Below are positions 34,500 through 45,799 of a stretch of 64,000 nt of DNA, piece after piece. The DNA is taken from assembly GCA_947650365.1 (NCBI GenBank), contig OX393550.1, positions 114,492,032-114,556,031 of the forward strand, in the 5' to 3' direction. The notes beneath the pieces were generated by a model. It was not told where the DNA came from. It saw only the letters and a list, made by a program, of their open reading frames with translations, and did not search any database. This stretch comes from Chamaelirium japonicum (Eukaryota; Streptophyta; Magnoliopsida; Liliales; Melanthiaceae). Both the position numbers and the translations under genes were made by a program. Position 1 is the stretch's first letter, and each line of letters starts with the position of its first letter.

Positions 34500-35001
34500 C
34501 TACAAAATAATGAGACAATTTACACATGGATTTTTCATACAACTATATAAGTAAGAAAGAGTCTCATTGTCACCCAAGTCTTATCCCATCAAGATGGGGT
34601 TGACTGTAAGGTAAAACTGACAAGAATTTTCCAACATGTGGTCAACTTGCTGTCAAGCCTCTAAGATTGATGCCAAAAACCTGACCAAGGCAAATTGGCA
34701 AGATAGGGTTGTGCCAAGAAACCTAAAAGGCTAGTTGGCGGATATATAAACCTACCTTGTTGGTTACCCAGTTTAAGCTCATGCAACAGGGAGAAAAAAA
34801 GAGAAAGAAATTAGACATAGAAAGGATCAAGAACAAACATTTAAGAGCCAAGTTTACAATTAATTTGAATCATGCACCGAGCTTGGCCGATCCTTTATGA
34901 CAACTCTCACTAATTTGAAATCGGATACTAGAAATCGAAGATAAATAATCAAGAAGAAACATTTCAGGTTCAAGTTTACAGTTTAATTTGGATCATACAC
35001 C

Positions 35002-35427
35002 TGTTAAGTTATAAATTGAATTTCTAGAACGTTATTCAAGATTCATGTAATAGTTTTCTCTAGGATCTTCTTAGTTAGCAAGAAAATGTAAATGTAAAAA
35101 ATATACTTATCTAGAATGTTCCTTGTATCTAGATAGCGCTTAGGAGAGATGTATGTAGAAAGTTCTTGTGCCTAGATTTTTCCAGGAAGCTGATGTATTC
35201 TAGAATTTCCTACTAGGCCTATAAATAGCCATGTACAACTCATTCAAGTGAGATCAATTCAAGTCAAGTTCTTCCTTCCACTTGTCCTTAGGTTGTTTCG
35301 TCCTTTCCATTTCTCTAATTGTGTTATTGATCTTCTTCTACATTAGTTAAGGATCTTAGTCTAGTGACAACACTTGTTCCACTATTTGATAAGTGGATTG
35401 CCCGGTATTTGGATATTCATTTCTTCA
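35002..35427 (+). repeat. 5' LTR of intronic copia element
   Basis: It starts TGTTAAG and ends TTCTTCA. A CTATAAATA box at 35219-35227 is a plausible TATA element. Confidence 0.88.
35219..35227 (+). promoter_or_regulatory. TATA-like box of copia LTR
   Basis: CTATAAATA; the 3' LTR keeps CTATAAATA at the matching place (about 41015). Confidence 0.5.
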
Positions 35428-35429
35428 TA

Positions 35430-35441
35430 TGGTATCAGAGC
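35430..35441 (+). promoter_or_regulatory. primer binding site of intronic copia element
   Basis: TGGTATCAGAGC, two bases after the 5' LTR. Confidence 0.92.
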
Positions 35442-35507
35442 TACAAGGAAGGTAGCGGGTGCTTGTCATGATTCCTTGATGAAGAAGATTGGTCAGTGCT
35501 CCAAAGA

Positions 35508-37220
35508 TGGATTTGGGCGGTAGAGCAAGTGGGTTCGGAATTGAGTTAATGAATCATTCCAATTACAAGATGTGGAGGACATGGATGGAGTCTTAGCTTG
35601 TGGGTGAAGACGTGTGGGATGTTGTTTGTGGAGATAGCAAGGAGTCTCTTGCAAATACAGTGGAGAATGTTACCGAGTTGAACAAATGGAAGATGATGAA
35701 TGCAAAGGCGGATTTTGCCTTGAAGTCTATCTCGCACGAGTTGTTCGAGGCTTTGAGCACATTATGAGTTGCATGTCGCTTGAGAGATTTGGGCAACCCT
35801 TGATAGGTTATTCAATAAGAACGAGACAATTACATTTGCTGGAGACAAGCTTGCTATTATAACCCAAGGTGATCTTTCCATCTCTCAATTCTTTTGAAAG
35901 ATTAAAAGCTTATGTTCTGAAATTTCGACTCTAGACCCAACCAAGGTTTTATAAAGCACAAGGCGTACTTGAGGTGTTTTGGATTCATGAGGTGAGGCGG
36001 AAGCCTCAAAGCGTACCGAGGCGTAAACCTCGGTTTTTTCTGTAAAATTACTTTAAAAACAAATGTGGCAAGCTTCATTCTAAAAAAACCATGTCAGCAA
36101 AACAAGCAAAAAAAACTATAAAAACATTTACAAACAAGCTTCCTTCTTTGAAAATATAAGCAGAGCAATCCGCATTCTCATAAACATAAGTAAAAAACAT
36201 TTGGGTCGTTCAAGTTGTAAATGCAGTGCAACCGGAAAAGAAGGAATAGGAAGAGAATTTCAAATCCCTTGGATGAGGCTTCATAATTGAGACTAGAAAA
36301 CAAAAGAACAAATTTCTGGTCTTCCTCGATATGGTACGATTGAGATAATGCAACAATAGTGGAGGTTGACAATGACACTAATGTATATAGCTCCCCAAAC
36401 CGTGATGACCGACCAAAAAAAGAAGGAAAATAGAAAGAAAATGAAGTAAGAGAACCAACCTTGAGGTATGTTCTTTGGATCTCCTTACCTTCCTTTGCTT
36501 CTCGTCTAGACAATCTTCCTGTTTTCTCCTTCTCAAGAAGAAGTTTTTTTTCCTTTCCCCATTTCCGTGTTCTTCCTCAACTCTATCATTATACAGTCGC
36601 GTCCAGGATCCCCTCCTCTACCACTATGCATTGCATGGATTTTTTGTTTGGGTCCAGCAGCAGCCGCTGTGTGTAAGTGACCTCAACCTCTCAGCCCAAA
36701 GGCCTAAGTGTCCAGCAGTAGGCCCAATTGCATATAAATCGTGAGGCTTGAGCCTCGATGCATTTTCTGTGTGCCTCGCCTCAAGGCGCACAACTCGATT
36801 GTCTCGAGGTGTGTTTTTTTAAACAATGGACCCAACATAGCCTATTTCAAAAGTGTGAATGGGGATGCATATCATTTGTGGTTTAAGGAAGAAGTATTAT
36901 TCCATTTGTTATATCAATTCAAGGATGGGCAAATCAATCATACTTGGTTGAGTTATAAAATCTTCTTGCATCACAAGAGTCTTTAACTTGACAGATGTCC
37001 GGGTGCTCAATATCAGAAAGTGATGGAATGCCCTATTCTCTAGCAAGAAGAAAGATAAAGGGAAAGCTTCTAGCAACCAAAAGAATTTCATGATGCTTCT
37101 AGTAAGAACCATGAAGGGAATGGTTCATCCAATAAAAGCGATGGGAATCTGAAGAATGTTAAGTGCTACCGATGTGGTAGCCTTGGACACATAAAGCACG
37201 GTTATCATGTGAAATTGAAG
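35508..37220 (+). pseudogene. copia gag relic split by a MITE
   Basis: The start ATGGATTTGGGCGG reads into MNHSNYKMWRTWMES, typical of the copia gag N-terminus, then a stop. More gag (ETITFAGDKLAIITQG) follows before the MITE at 35942, and gag resumes at 36837. A zinc knuckle near 37167-37215 reads CYRCGSLGHIKHGY, where the last Cys of CX2CX4HX4C is Tyr. Several stops are present. Confidence 0.8.
35942..36828. mobile_element. hAT-type MITE nested in copia gag
   Basis: Ends CAAGGTTTTATAAAGCAC and the complement of CATTGTTTAAAAAAACAC. Perfect 8-bp duplications GACCCAAC lie at 35934-35941 and 36829-36836. Subterminal AGGCG/GCCTC motifs match the family at 5282-5932 and 45353-45791. It inserted after the copia element was in place. 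Confidence 0.88.
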
Positions 37221-37224
37221 GTTG

Positions 37225-37800
37225 GAAACATTACCGAGAATGAAGGTGGATCTAAAACTGAAGAAGACTGGGGGAGATACTTCGGGACGAAAACCTCTAC
37301 AGTAGATGCCTTGACCTCAATAAACTTTGAGGATGACTGGATAGTTGATTCCAGTTGTGATCATCTTATTGGTGATGAATCAAAGTTCTCAAGCTTCAGG
37401 CGATTTGAAGGTAATGATGCAATTGTTACAGCTGACAACATTGTTCATCTAGTAGAAATAGAGGGGGTCATCAAAATTAATAAAGGGAGGAGATGATAAA
37501 CCTACCCTTAAGAGCGTGTTTAAAGTGCCCGGTATGAAAAAGAACATCTTCTCAGTAGAAAATGAAGTAGAAGCAGGCAAATATGTCTTATTTGGGCCTA
37601 AGGATGTGAAGTTCCTTTAGAATATCAAATGCTTGGAGGCAGATGTTGTCTGTCCACACGGGTAAAAGGGTAAAGATTTACTTGTCTTATCCGCTTCTCA
37701 ATCCTATGTCAATAAAATGAGTACAAATGATAGTCGTTACATCTGGCATGCTAGATTGGGACATCTTAGCATGTATAAGCTATAGGTCATAATGGTAAAA
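37225..37800 (+). pseudogene. copia protease and GAG-pre-integrase relic
   Basis: DDWIVDSSCDHLIGDESKF is the protease active-site region with Ser in place of Gly in D-S-G. It is followed by FKVPGMKKNIFSV and WHARLGHLSMYKL, the pre-integrase region, with stops. Confidence 0.8.
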
Positions 37801-37865
37801 AAAAAAAATGGTAAACAGGTTGCCCAAATTAACCAATCTTGATGGTGGATGGGTGTACAAAGGTT

Positions 37866-38420
37866 TTTTTTTGGGGGCGGATAGCAATCATTCCTTTTTA
37901 ACTGTTTCATTTTAAGATAGGTCCCGATAACCTTTTCTTTTAAGCCCAAGTCCATGTTTCACTTTCACCATTTCAATTGCAACGACTTAATTAATTGCTA
38001 TAAGACTAAAATGTTAAGAATAACTTACTGAATTTACTAAATTACCACAACCTATAAACCGCATCTGATCCCCATGAAACGTCCAATTTCGAAAACGATG
38101 GATGGATTGCTATATTTGCTACAATGATTTCACTGTAGCAGCTATAGTAGCAGTTATAGTGATTTTCGTTATAACTATTAAAAACAACTTTGCTACAGTG
38201 AAATCACTATAGCAATGATACTTAATTTTATGCAAATAATACCCAATTTTCTATTTTGAAATCACTGAAGCGTTGAATATAATTTCATATAATTGACTAA
38301 TTTTACTGTAGTACAACAATGATTTCACTATAGCTGCTACATTTATTTAAAATGATACTCAATTATATGAAAATGATACCCAATTCCCTACAATGAAATC
38401 ATTGTAGCATTGACATCACA
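37866..38420. other. foreign segment replacing the integrase N-terminus
   Basis: Homology to copia stops near 37866 (T-run, G-run) and resumes near 38425 (YTWVYFVKEK-like). The segment has CTACAATGATTTCACTGTAG-like blocks in both orientations at 38128-38215 and 38310-38410, able to pair. The origin is unknown: a MITE, or filler DNA at a deletion. Confidence 0.6.
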
Positions 38421-38424
38421 AGTT

Positions 38425-39385
38425 ATACATGGGTCTACTTTGTAAAAGAGAAGTCATAAATATTATCAAAGTTTAAGAATTTAAGATGACAGAGGAAGGG
38501 TTTCTTAAGAGAAAAATTAAGTGCTTAAGGACTGATAATAAAGGAGAGTTTATCTCCGAGGAGTTCTTCTGCCAGATGAATGGTATTGATAAGGAAATTA
38601 CATGTGCCTACACACCTGAGCAAAATGGTGTCGTAGAAAGGAGGTTCAGATACATTGTGGAGACTTGCAAGCATAGGATATATGCCAAGAATTGACCTAA
38701 AGCCTTACAGGCAGAGGGTATGGCTTGTGCAGTCTAAGTGATTAATCGGGTGCCTCTTAGCATGATTGATATGAAGTCTCCTTATGAACTGATGTCTGAG
38801 AAGAAACCTAGTATGAAACACTTTAAAGTGTTTGGATCAATTTGCTATGTTCATGTGTCAGAAGCAAAAACAACCAAATTAGATGTTAAAGGTAAAAAAT
38901 GCATATTTATCGGTTATGATGAGAGAAAGAAGGGATGGAAGAGTATGGATCCTAAGACCCATAACTTCATGATTTCAAGATATGTTGTTTTCAACGAGGT
39001 CTCATCTTTCTATGGGAAGGAAGTAGCTTCCATTGGAGGTAGTGATGGTAGCACACATGTCAATATTCAGCCAAACGTACAAATAAGCTTACCTATGACT
39101 TCCAATGATCCTAATACATCTTCGGACTCTACTTCTAAAATAATAGGGGAGCAAAGCGACAAGGGGAGTGCAACTACCAGAAATCATCAACAAGTGGATG
39201 CTGACACAGAGGAGGCAGGTGAGAACAGAAGTCTTAGAAGATCAAAACATGAGAACCCAATCACATGTAAATGGGTTAACAAAGTGAAGCATAAGGTAGA
39301 TGGAAGTATAGACAGGTTCAAGGCACGGCTAATCGTCATGGGATTCTCTCAAAAATATAGAGAAGAATATGAAGAGTTAGTCTAG
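38425..39385 (+). pseudogene. copia integrase C-part and RT start, broken
   Basis: KCLRTDNKGEFISEEF, YTPEQNGVVERRF and FIGYDERKKGWKSMDP are integrase signatures. CKWVNKVKHKVDGSIDRFKA is the start of RT. Stops occur near 38694 and 38737. Confidence 0.85.
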
Positions 39386-40610
39386 TAGCAAAGATGACTT
39401 CAGTATGAGTTGTTATATCACTAGCAGCTAGCAAAGGAAGAAAATTATGACAACTAAACATAAAGAATGCCTTCTTGTATGGAGAAATCGAAGAAGACAT
39501 ATACATGGAGCATCCACCAGGGTATGTTTCACATGATAATCTGAATCTTGTTTGCAAAATCAAAAAAACACTTTACGGTCTTAAGCAAGTACCAAGGGCA
39601 TGGTATAGTAAGAATCGTAAGATCAGAGAGTATCTATCATTTTGTGGTTATCTTGCCTCTAATTTAGATCCTAGCCTGTTTGTGAAGAAATAAGGTTATT
39701 TACACGTGATCGTCCTATTATATGTGGATGACATGATAGTCACAAGTAACAATGATGGAAAGATTGCTAAACTTCGAGTCGAGCTCTCCATTCGGTTTGA
39801 AATGAAAGACTTTGGTGAGTTAAGTTACTTCCCAGGCTTGGAAGTGGAAAAAGTAAAGGATGGGATATTTTTATCCCAAAGAAGTTATGCGGAAAAGCTT
39901 GTACATAAGTTCGAGCTAAACAAATCCAAGAGATACTCCACTCCTCTAGATGCCAATATAAAGATTAGGCAAGAAGAGGTCAAGCTTCTTCCAAATCCTC
40001 GACCATATCGTGCTCTCGTGGAAAGTCTTATATATTTGACTATCACAAGATCATATATTGTTTTCTCAGTTGGACTTGTTAGTGGGTTTATGCAGGATCC
40101 ACAAAAATCACATTTAGATGCAGTAAAATGAATTTTGAAGTATGTATCTTCTACACTTAATATGGGGCTCATTTACAAGAAGAGAACTGAGTTCAAACTA
40201 AAGGGATATACTGATGTTGACTTTGGTGGAAACTTGGACGATCAAAGATCAACATCAGCTTATGCATTCTTATGCGAATCAATTGGTACTTCCTGGTGCA
40301 GCAGCGAGCAAGAAGTAAGATTCGGTCTCTTTTTCAACAACAGAGGCAGAGTACAAGGCTTCATCTCTTGCTGCACAGGAGTGTGTGGCTAAGGCGATTA
40401 ATCGAGGATATGCATTCACCAATTCACACTCCTACCACGATCGTTGGTGACAATCAAAGTGCAATAAAGCTTGACACTAATCTTGTATGCCATACAAGTA
40501 CAAAACATATAGAGATCGAGCATCATTTCATTCAAAAGAGGTGTTGGAAGGCATTATCGAAGTGCAAGAAGTTGTAAGTGATGCAAGCATGCTGACATTT
40601 TCACAAAATC
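39386..40610 (+). pseudogene. copia RT and RNase H relic
   Basis: NAFLYGEIEEDIYMEHPPG-like, YGLKQVPRAWY, LLYVDDMIVTSN (catalytic YVDD kept), GYTDVDFGGNLDDQRS (RNase H) and CHTSTKHIEIEHHF. Stops lie near 39691 and 40129 and frame changes near 39390 and 40270-40390. Confidence 0.88.
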
Positions 40611-40780
40611 ACTTTCAATAGGACTGTTCGAAGCTCTTTGCACACAACTTGGGATGGTTACTTTTTTTTCCTTTTTTAGACATCGGTGGGTGTCCCGAAA
40701 CCTTTCGGGCAATGAACCCACTTCACGCTCCAACTAATCCCTTTGAGAATGCGTACCGACCCACTCAAAAGTTTCCCTAC

Positions 40781-40796
40781 GCACTTTGAGGGGTAG
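40781..40796 (+). promoter_or_regulatory. polypurine tract of intronic copia element
   Basis: CACTTTGAGGGGTAG directly before the 3' LTR. Confidence 0.7.
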
Positions 40797-41229
40797 TGTT
40801 GAGTTTTAAATTGAATTTCTAAAACGTTCTTCAAGATTCATGTAATAATTTTCTCTAGAACCTTCTTATTTAGCAAGACACGGTAAATTTAGAAAAATGT
40901 CTTTATTGAGAATGTTCGTTGTATCTAGATAGCTCTTAGAAGAGATGTATGTAGAAAGTTCTTGTAACTAGATTTTCTAGGAAATTGACGTATTATAGAG
41001 TTTTCTTCTAGGCTATAAATAACCATGTAAACATGACATTTCATTCAAGTGAGATCAATTCAACTCAAGTCCTTCCTTCAACTTCTCCTTTGTTTATTTC
41101 GTCCTTTCCATTGCTCTAGTTAGGTTACTGATCTTCTTCTACATCGGTTAACGATATTGGGCTAGTGAGAACTCTTCGTCATCTAGTTGAGAAGTGGATT
41201 GTCCGGTAATTGGATATCCATTTCTCACA
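40797..41229 (+). repeat. 3' LTR of intronic copia element
   Basis: It starts TGTTGAG and ends TTCTCACA; about 433 bp against 426 for the 5' copy. Confidence 0.9.
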
Positions 41230-41339
41230 ACACCGATCTTCGCCGGTCATTTTATGACATCTCGCACTAATTCAATCTAAAGTAACCATGTTGTGCTGAA
41301 AATAAATTGAAGAAGGTTGGGATTGTTTCAGAGCGTTAC

Positions 41340-41456
41340 CACTTTCTCATAGAAATTGCCAATCATGATTTTGAAGAAATGCATCCCCTTCACATCCAAA
41401 TGATTCCAGTAGTAGTGCTCCTCCCACTTCTTGCAACTCTCGCAACCGTCCGCCAT
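41340..41456 (-). pseudogene. REM copy 3, coding exon 1
   Basis: 39 codons from ATG at 41456: CESCKKWEEHYYWNHLDV, then FFKIMIGNF. Donor GTG-GTAACG; TTTTCAG acceptor just before the ATG. Confidence 0.87.
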
Positions 41457-41746
41457 TATGTCACCCTGAAAATTTTTATAGAATAAGAGAGAAATCGAGA
41501 ACAAAGTCAGAGAGGAAAACCTAGAAATATGGTAAAGCAGGCATTTCTAAATTAACAAGCATATCTTCTCATTTGGGTCTTCGCCAAATTTTAATTTTTC
41601 ATATTGGTGTGCTTTACATAATTGATAAACATCAAGAATAAGGGAAGAAAATGGAGAAAAAAAAATCCTTTTTTTTTGGAATTATTAAATAAAGAAATCG
41701 TTCAGACCATCCTTATTACACAAATCACACCACCATCAACACTCAC

Positions 41747-41747
<1 letters not shown>

Positions 41748-41787
<40 letters not shown>
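41748..41787. repeat. (AAT)n microsatellite
   Basis: About 13 AAT units. Confidence 0.95.
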
Positions 41788-41957
41788 CGCCAACAAAAAA
41801 AAAGGTAGGAAATTACAAATTTCTTTCTGTCTCTAAGCTGGGTGATGATCTCAGCTTGGAGTGGGTTATGTGTGATGCCACCAGCTTGATTTGCGTGCAT
41901 GACGACTCCAAATTCTACTACATTTAAATTCGAATTCAACGGCTCACTGTAGCCCAG

Positions 41958-42380
41958 GGGTTTTGGTAGGGTTTGAGTCCTCTCCACTGATGATCGTCTC
42001 CCTATCGGTCACTGACGATTTGGGTTGCCACATGTGGCGATCCTAAAACCAACTGCAACAATCTATGGCCAAGGGGGTCCAGGGGGATGCCACCACCCTC
42101 GCCCGCCGCCCACCAGCTGCCGCCTCCACCGGCCGCCGCTGCTGGCGACCACCCCTGCCCACCACCGGCCACCCCCTGCTGCTGTCCACCACCATAGCCG
42201 GAAAGCGGTGCTGGTGGTGGCCGGCGGGCGGCTGCAGGTGGTGGGCGGCGGCCGGGTTGGTGGCATCCCCCTTTGGGTTCGCCGTTGGTTTTCGGATCGC
42301 TACTTGTCACTCCCCAAATCGTCAGCGATAGGGGAGACGATCATCAGTGGAGAGGAGTCGAACCCGTTTTGGTAGGGCGG
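41958..42380. mobile_element. inverted-repeat element with GC-rich core
   Basis: Arms of about 95 bp at 41958-42055 and 42284-42378 are inverted copies (both contain CTCCACTGATGATCGTCTCC and GACGATTTGGG). The core (42065-42280) is very GC-rich with CCGCC/CCACC runs and is unlike its surroundings. Long arms and a distinct core suggest a Mutator-like or foldback element. No target duplication was settled. Confidence 0.6.
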
Positions 42381-42822
42381 GGGGTCTTAAATTCAGAGCC
42401 CTGTTTGAACTTAGAAGTTGGAGCACCATGGAATGAAGCACACCGCCCCCGCCACCGCCCCCGCCGGTTGGGGCTGAATGAGTATGAGTTTCACCAGCCG
42501 GGAGCTGGAAGCAGCGGTGGTTCTTGGCTATTGGGCATACCCCACCTCTACGGTTCTATCACCTCTGTCAAAGCCCTTTCCCCTCTCCTTCGTTCCCTGC
42601 CTCCTTCCTCTTGGCCTTGCCAGTTCGCCGACGTCGGCGATAGAGGCCAGGGGGCGGTGGGAGAAGAGGACCTCCATGTGTTTGAAGTAACGAGGGTAGT
42701 GGGCATCGGCACGGATCCATACCCATACACCATCACCTCCGTCGAGGTCATTTCCTCCTCTTCCTCGTCCCCTGTGTCCGTCCTTCCCCCCGCTGATCAT
42801 CGCCGTACGGTCTGTACCCCAC

Positions 42823-45302
42823 CTCTCAATCATCACACCTACACGACGTACGTAGAACCACTCGTTATCAAGAAATACACAAATATTACCGAATGAGAAC
42901 CCCGAAGGAGAAATCAAGATAACCTCGCCGAAGAACTCGAAGAAGATCGGCACACCGTGTCCTCTGTGTTTCCTCTCTGATAGCCGTGCCTAAGAACTTG
43001 GAGAAGATTTCCACACTGTATCCTTCTCCTTTCCTTTTCTTCTTCTCTTCCGCTTCTCCTTCATTCTTCCTCTCTATTTTTCTTCTACTCTTCCCTCTCT
43101 ACACGGTAAATTCTAGACAGGTTTCCGTTCTCTCATCATCCATGACTCAATCATAATCCTCTATCTAGAAGAACCACTCACGTGTCACTACCGCCTTGAG
43201 ACTCCAAAAGCCATTAGGGAATGCCATGTCGGTGCCCCCCGGATCCTTCACTTCTCCCTGCGACTTTCTCTTCTCATAGACGATCTTAGATCACCATGTA
43301 ACCATCGTCGACGATTCCCACAAGTTTTTGACCTAACCGTAAAGTCACCATTGCTTTCCTTACATAGGGGAGCACGCGTATACCTAAGGGAGACCCAAAA
43401 CTGCCTCAGCTTTTGGCCAAAACAACTCGAACCCGTAGCACGTCCAACCTGAACCTGTCTCTACTAGACCCAGATCGTGCGCACAATGAACCCGGCCATC
43501 GTTTGCATGATCTCTCCATGAACTCTCTTGTTGATTTTCCTGTCGATTGTCTGTGCATACGACCTAGACAGGTCATCCACATGATCTATCTGGCAGATAG
43601 GTCCTCCTTTCTTTTGGGTACGTATGTGTGTGTTTCATTAAGCCAAACACAATAATCTCCACCTTGGCCCTATGAATCCCAACACCCTAAAAATTCCGCC
43701 ACGCCATCGTCATTGCTACCATTGTCACCATCATCTTCGTTGCTACTGAGAACCTGTAATCTCCATTGTCTTCTTTGTTACCACTTTGCATCATACGCTA
43801 GGTGCCCGATCACCGATACCGTTGACCAACCAAGTCCAATTTTCTTTGGAATTGCTTCGAACCCGGCCACTTCTTCATCTTCCTAGCACTCGAACACACT
43901 CCACCTATAGACTTGTTCTTCACTGAACTCTCTGCATTCGAAGCATTCCTCATAGCAACCATATACCAATCTCCACTGAAAGACTTCTTCCAAGATCGAA
44001 GAAGCGCGATCTGAAACCTCTAGTACTCCACCTAAACCGGTAGTCCTAATCTGAGAGAATCTAATCCGGAGATATGGATTTAGATTGCCACTTAAAACAT
44101 GGAGCATGGATACCGTCACAAAGAGTCCAAACAACCATCATCCCTCACGCGAATTTTTGGCTCCCCTATCAGCATCGAAGCCATCACCGATCACCATCTG
44201 CTACCATCACACCCTGTATAGCTACTGAACCACACCTTATGTGAACATACGTGACCCCGTTATCTAGTACTAGTCCTGGCGTGATTTTTCAGTGGCCGCC
44301 AAGACAATCCATCACGTCTGACCTCGATGATCCAACCAGATTAACGTTTTCCTCTGACCTAAGCATCTCCAATTGCTTTTGAATGATCTGGAGTCCTTTT
44401 CAGAACTTACTCCACCTCTCCTTATGCACTCATGGGCCTAGGATTCAAGCTCATAATAGTTTCTTCTCTTTGAGATACTTGAGATAAAAAAGAAACGAGT
44501 CAAACCCTTGTGCTATCAAGAACCATTGTCCTTCTCGGACATTGATCTTCTTTGGTTTGTCCGTCTTTCTGCCTAGATGGTAAATAGAAAATCTATCTAT
44601 CTGCATCTTCCATAATATGAAATTCATACCATTGAAACTTCTCGATTCTCAAACTACTTCTTCCCTGATCCACCCACCTCAGATACCATTCTTGGGGACC
44701 AAAGGCTCCAGTGGTCTTCAGACTACAAGTAAGGTCTTTCACGAAAGCATCGTGCTATGGATCGAGGAACAGAAGCCTACCGAAATCACGTCTAGCAATC
44801 GGTAACAGAGAATGCAAAACAATATACAATGGTACAAAATATAGAATTTCATCGGTAAGCATGGACTTGGATTATCACTAGCGAGATTACACACAGCCGT
44901 GGTCTTTGCTTGTCGGACACTGCTAATTAACCCAAACCTTGCTCCTCTCAATCATCACACATACACGAAGTAAAGAACCACCTGCTACCAAATGATACAC
45001 AGTGATTACCGAAGGATCACCAAGAGACAGAAGAATACCAAAAGAGAAACCAAGATAGCCGCGTGCCGAAGAACTCCGAGAAGATCCTCACACTGTATCC
45101 TCTGCACTTCCTCTCCAATAGGCACGTCGAAGAACTTGGAGAAGATTTGCAGACCGTATCCTTCTCCTTTCCTCTTCTTCTTCTCTAGGAATTCTCTCAT
45201 CGGTTTGCCTACTGATTGTTTGTGCACACGACCTGGACTGGACGTGCGCACAATCTGCCTGCTAGATTGGTCCTCGTGGGTTTCAATGGGCTAAACCCAA
45301 CA
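42823..45302 (-). mobile_element. Ty1/copia relic with two LTR pieces and a gag remnant
   Basis: Segments 42823-43648 and 44942-45302 are direct repeats (CCTCTCAATCATCACAC, AGAACTTGGAGAAGATTT, GTATCCTTCTCCTTTCC); the right one lacks about 300 bp. On the minus strand GGCCAAGGTGGAGATTAT at 43650-43667 is a polypurine tract in front of the left LTR, and the right LTR starts TGTTGGGTTTAGCCC. A copia gag start is readable on the minus strand near 44650-44560 (FNGMNFILWKMQI). The rest of gag-pol is gone. Confidence 0.65.
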
Positions 45303-45352
45303 TCCATTTGTTCCCAGATTGGTATGAAGTCTTCGTTCGACGCTCAATTCAG

Positions 45353-45612
45353 CAGTGTTCTAAAAAGCGGCCAAGCCGCCTAGGCGCTAGGCGGCCCCCC
45401 CACCGCCTCGCCTAGGTCCTAGGAGCTCCAAAAAAGCGGCCAAGCTCCTAGGCGGAGCTAGGTGGGGTAAGGCGGCCATCTAGGCGGGCCAGGCAGGCTG
45501 AGGCGGACCATGTTTGCTTTTGTTCTTATTAATCACTCAATCTTGAATTATGGTTATATACTTGTTCTTTAAAATAATAGTTTGGGATAATCTTGAACTT
45601 ATATTAAATTTT

Positions 45613-45694
<82 letters not shown>

Positions 45695-45791
45695 ATCAAA
45701 ATAATTAAAAAAGGCAAAATGCCTAGGCCCCGCCTAGGCGCTAGGTGGCCCCCCACCGCCCGACTAGCGCCTAGCGCTTTTTAGAACCTTG
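45353..45791. mobile_element. hAT-type MITE with internal (AT)n
   Basis: Ends CAGTGTTCTAAAAAGCG and the complement of CAAGGTTCTAAAAAGCG. Perfect 8-bp duplications CAATTCAG lie at 45345-45352 and 45792-45799. Both flanks of the core are rich in GCCTAGGCG. An (AT)n run fills 45619-45689. Confidence 0.9.
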
Positions 45792-45799
45792 CAATTCAG

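Larger units (their letters stand above)
34997..41234 (+). mobile_element. Ty1/copia retrotransposon in REM intron (TSD ACACC)
   Basis: LTRs lie at 35002-35427 and 40797-41229, with perfect ACACC duplications at 34997-35001 and 41230-41234. It runs antisense to the REM gene. The two LTRs differ at very roughly one site in six, so it is much older than the 145-bp-LTR element. The interior has gag, zinc knuckle, protease, part of integrase, RT and RNase H, all broken. It carries a nested hAT MITE in gag (35942-36828) and foreign DNA in place of the integrase N-terminal part (about 37866-38420). Confidence 0.93.
32554..41456 (-). pseudogene. REM-like B3 gene, upstream paralogue with 8-bp frameshift and intronic copia element
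   Basis: Coding exons are 41456-41340, 34499-33957, 33657-33440 and 32799-32554, with the same GT-AG borders as the intact copy. Both B3 domains are visible (VPKKFMNNF, DLLVFKYTGNS; DFAKTHLPPKSQS, GGWKRFALDNNLKEGDVCLF). Exon 2 is 543 bases where phase needs 3n+1. Alignment to copy 2 shows 8 extra bases near 34160-34180, just after the B3-1 region, which bring an early stop at 34149-34151. The result would be a protein of about 155 residues with only B3 domain 1. The first coding intron is 6.8 kb, of which 6.2 kb is the copia element at 35002-41229. Splice sites are kept, so recent loss or a truncated but used product are both possible. Confidence 0.8.

Noticed and set aside
36178-36513. 111-residue minus-strand ORF
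   Set aside because: It lies inside the MITE at 35942-36828 and has no recognisable domain.
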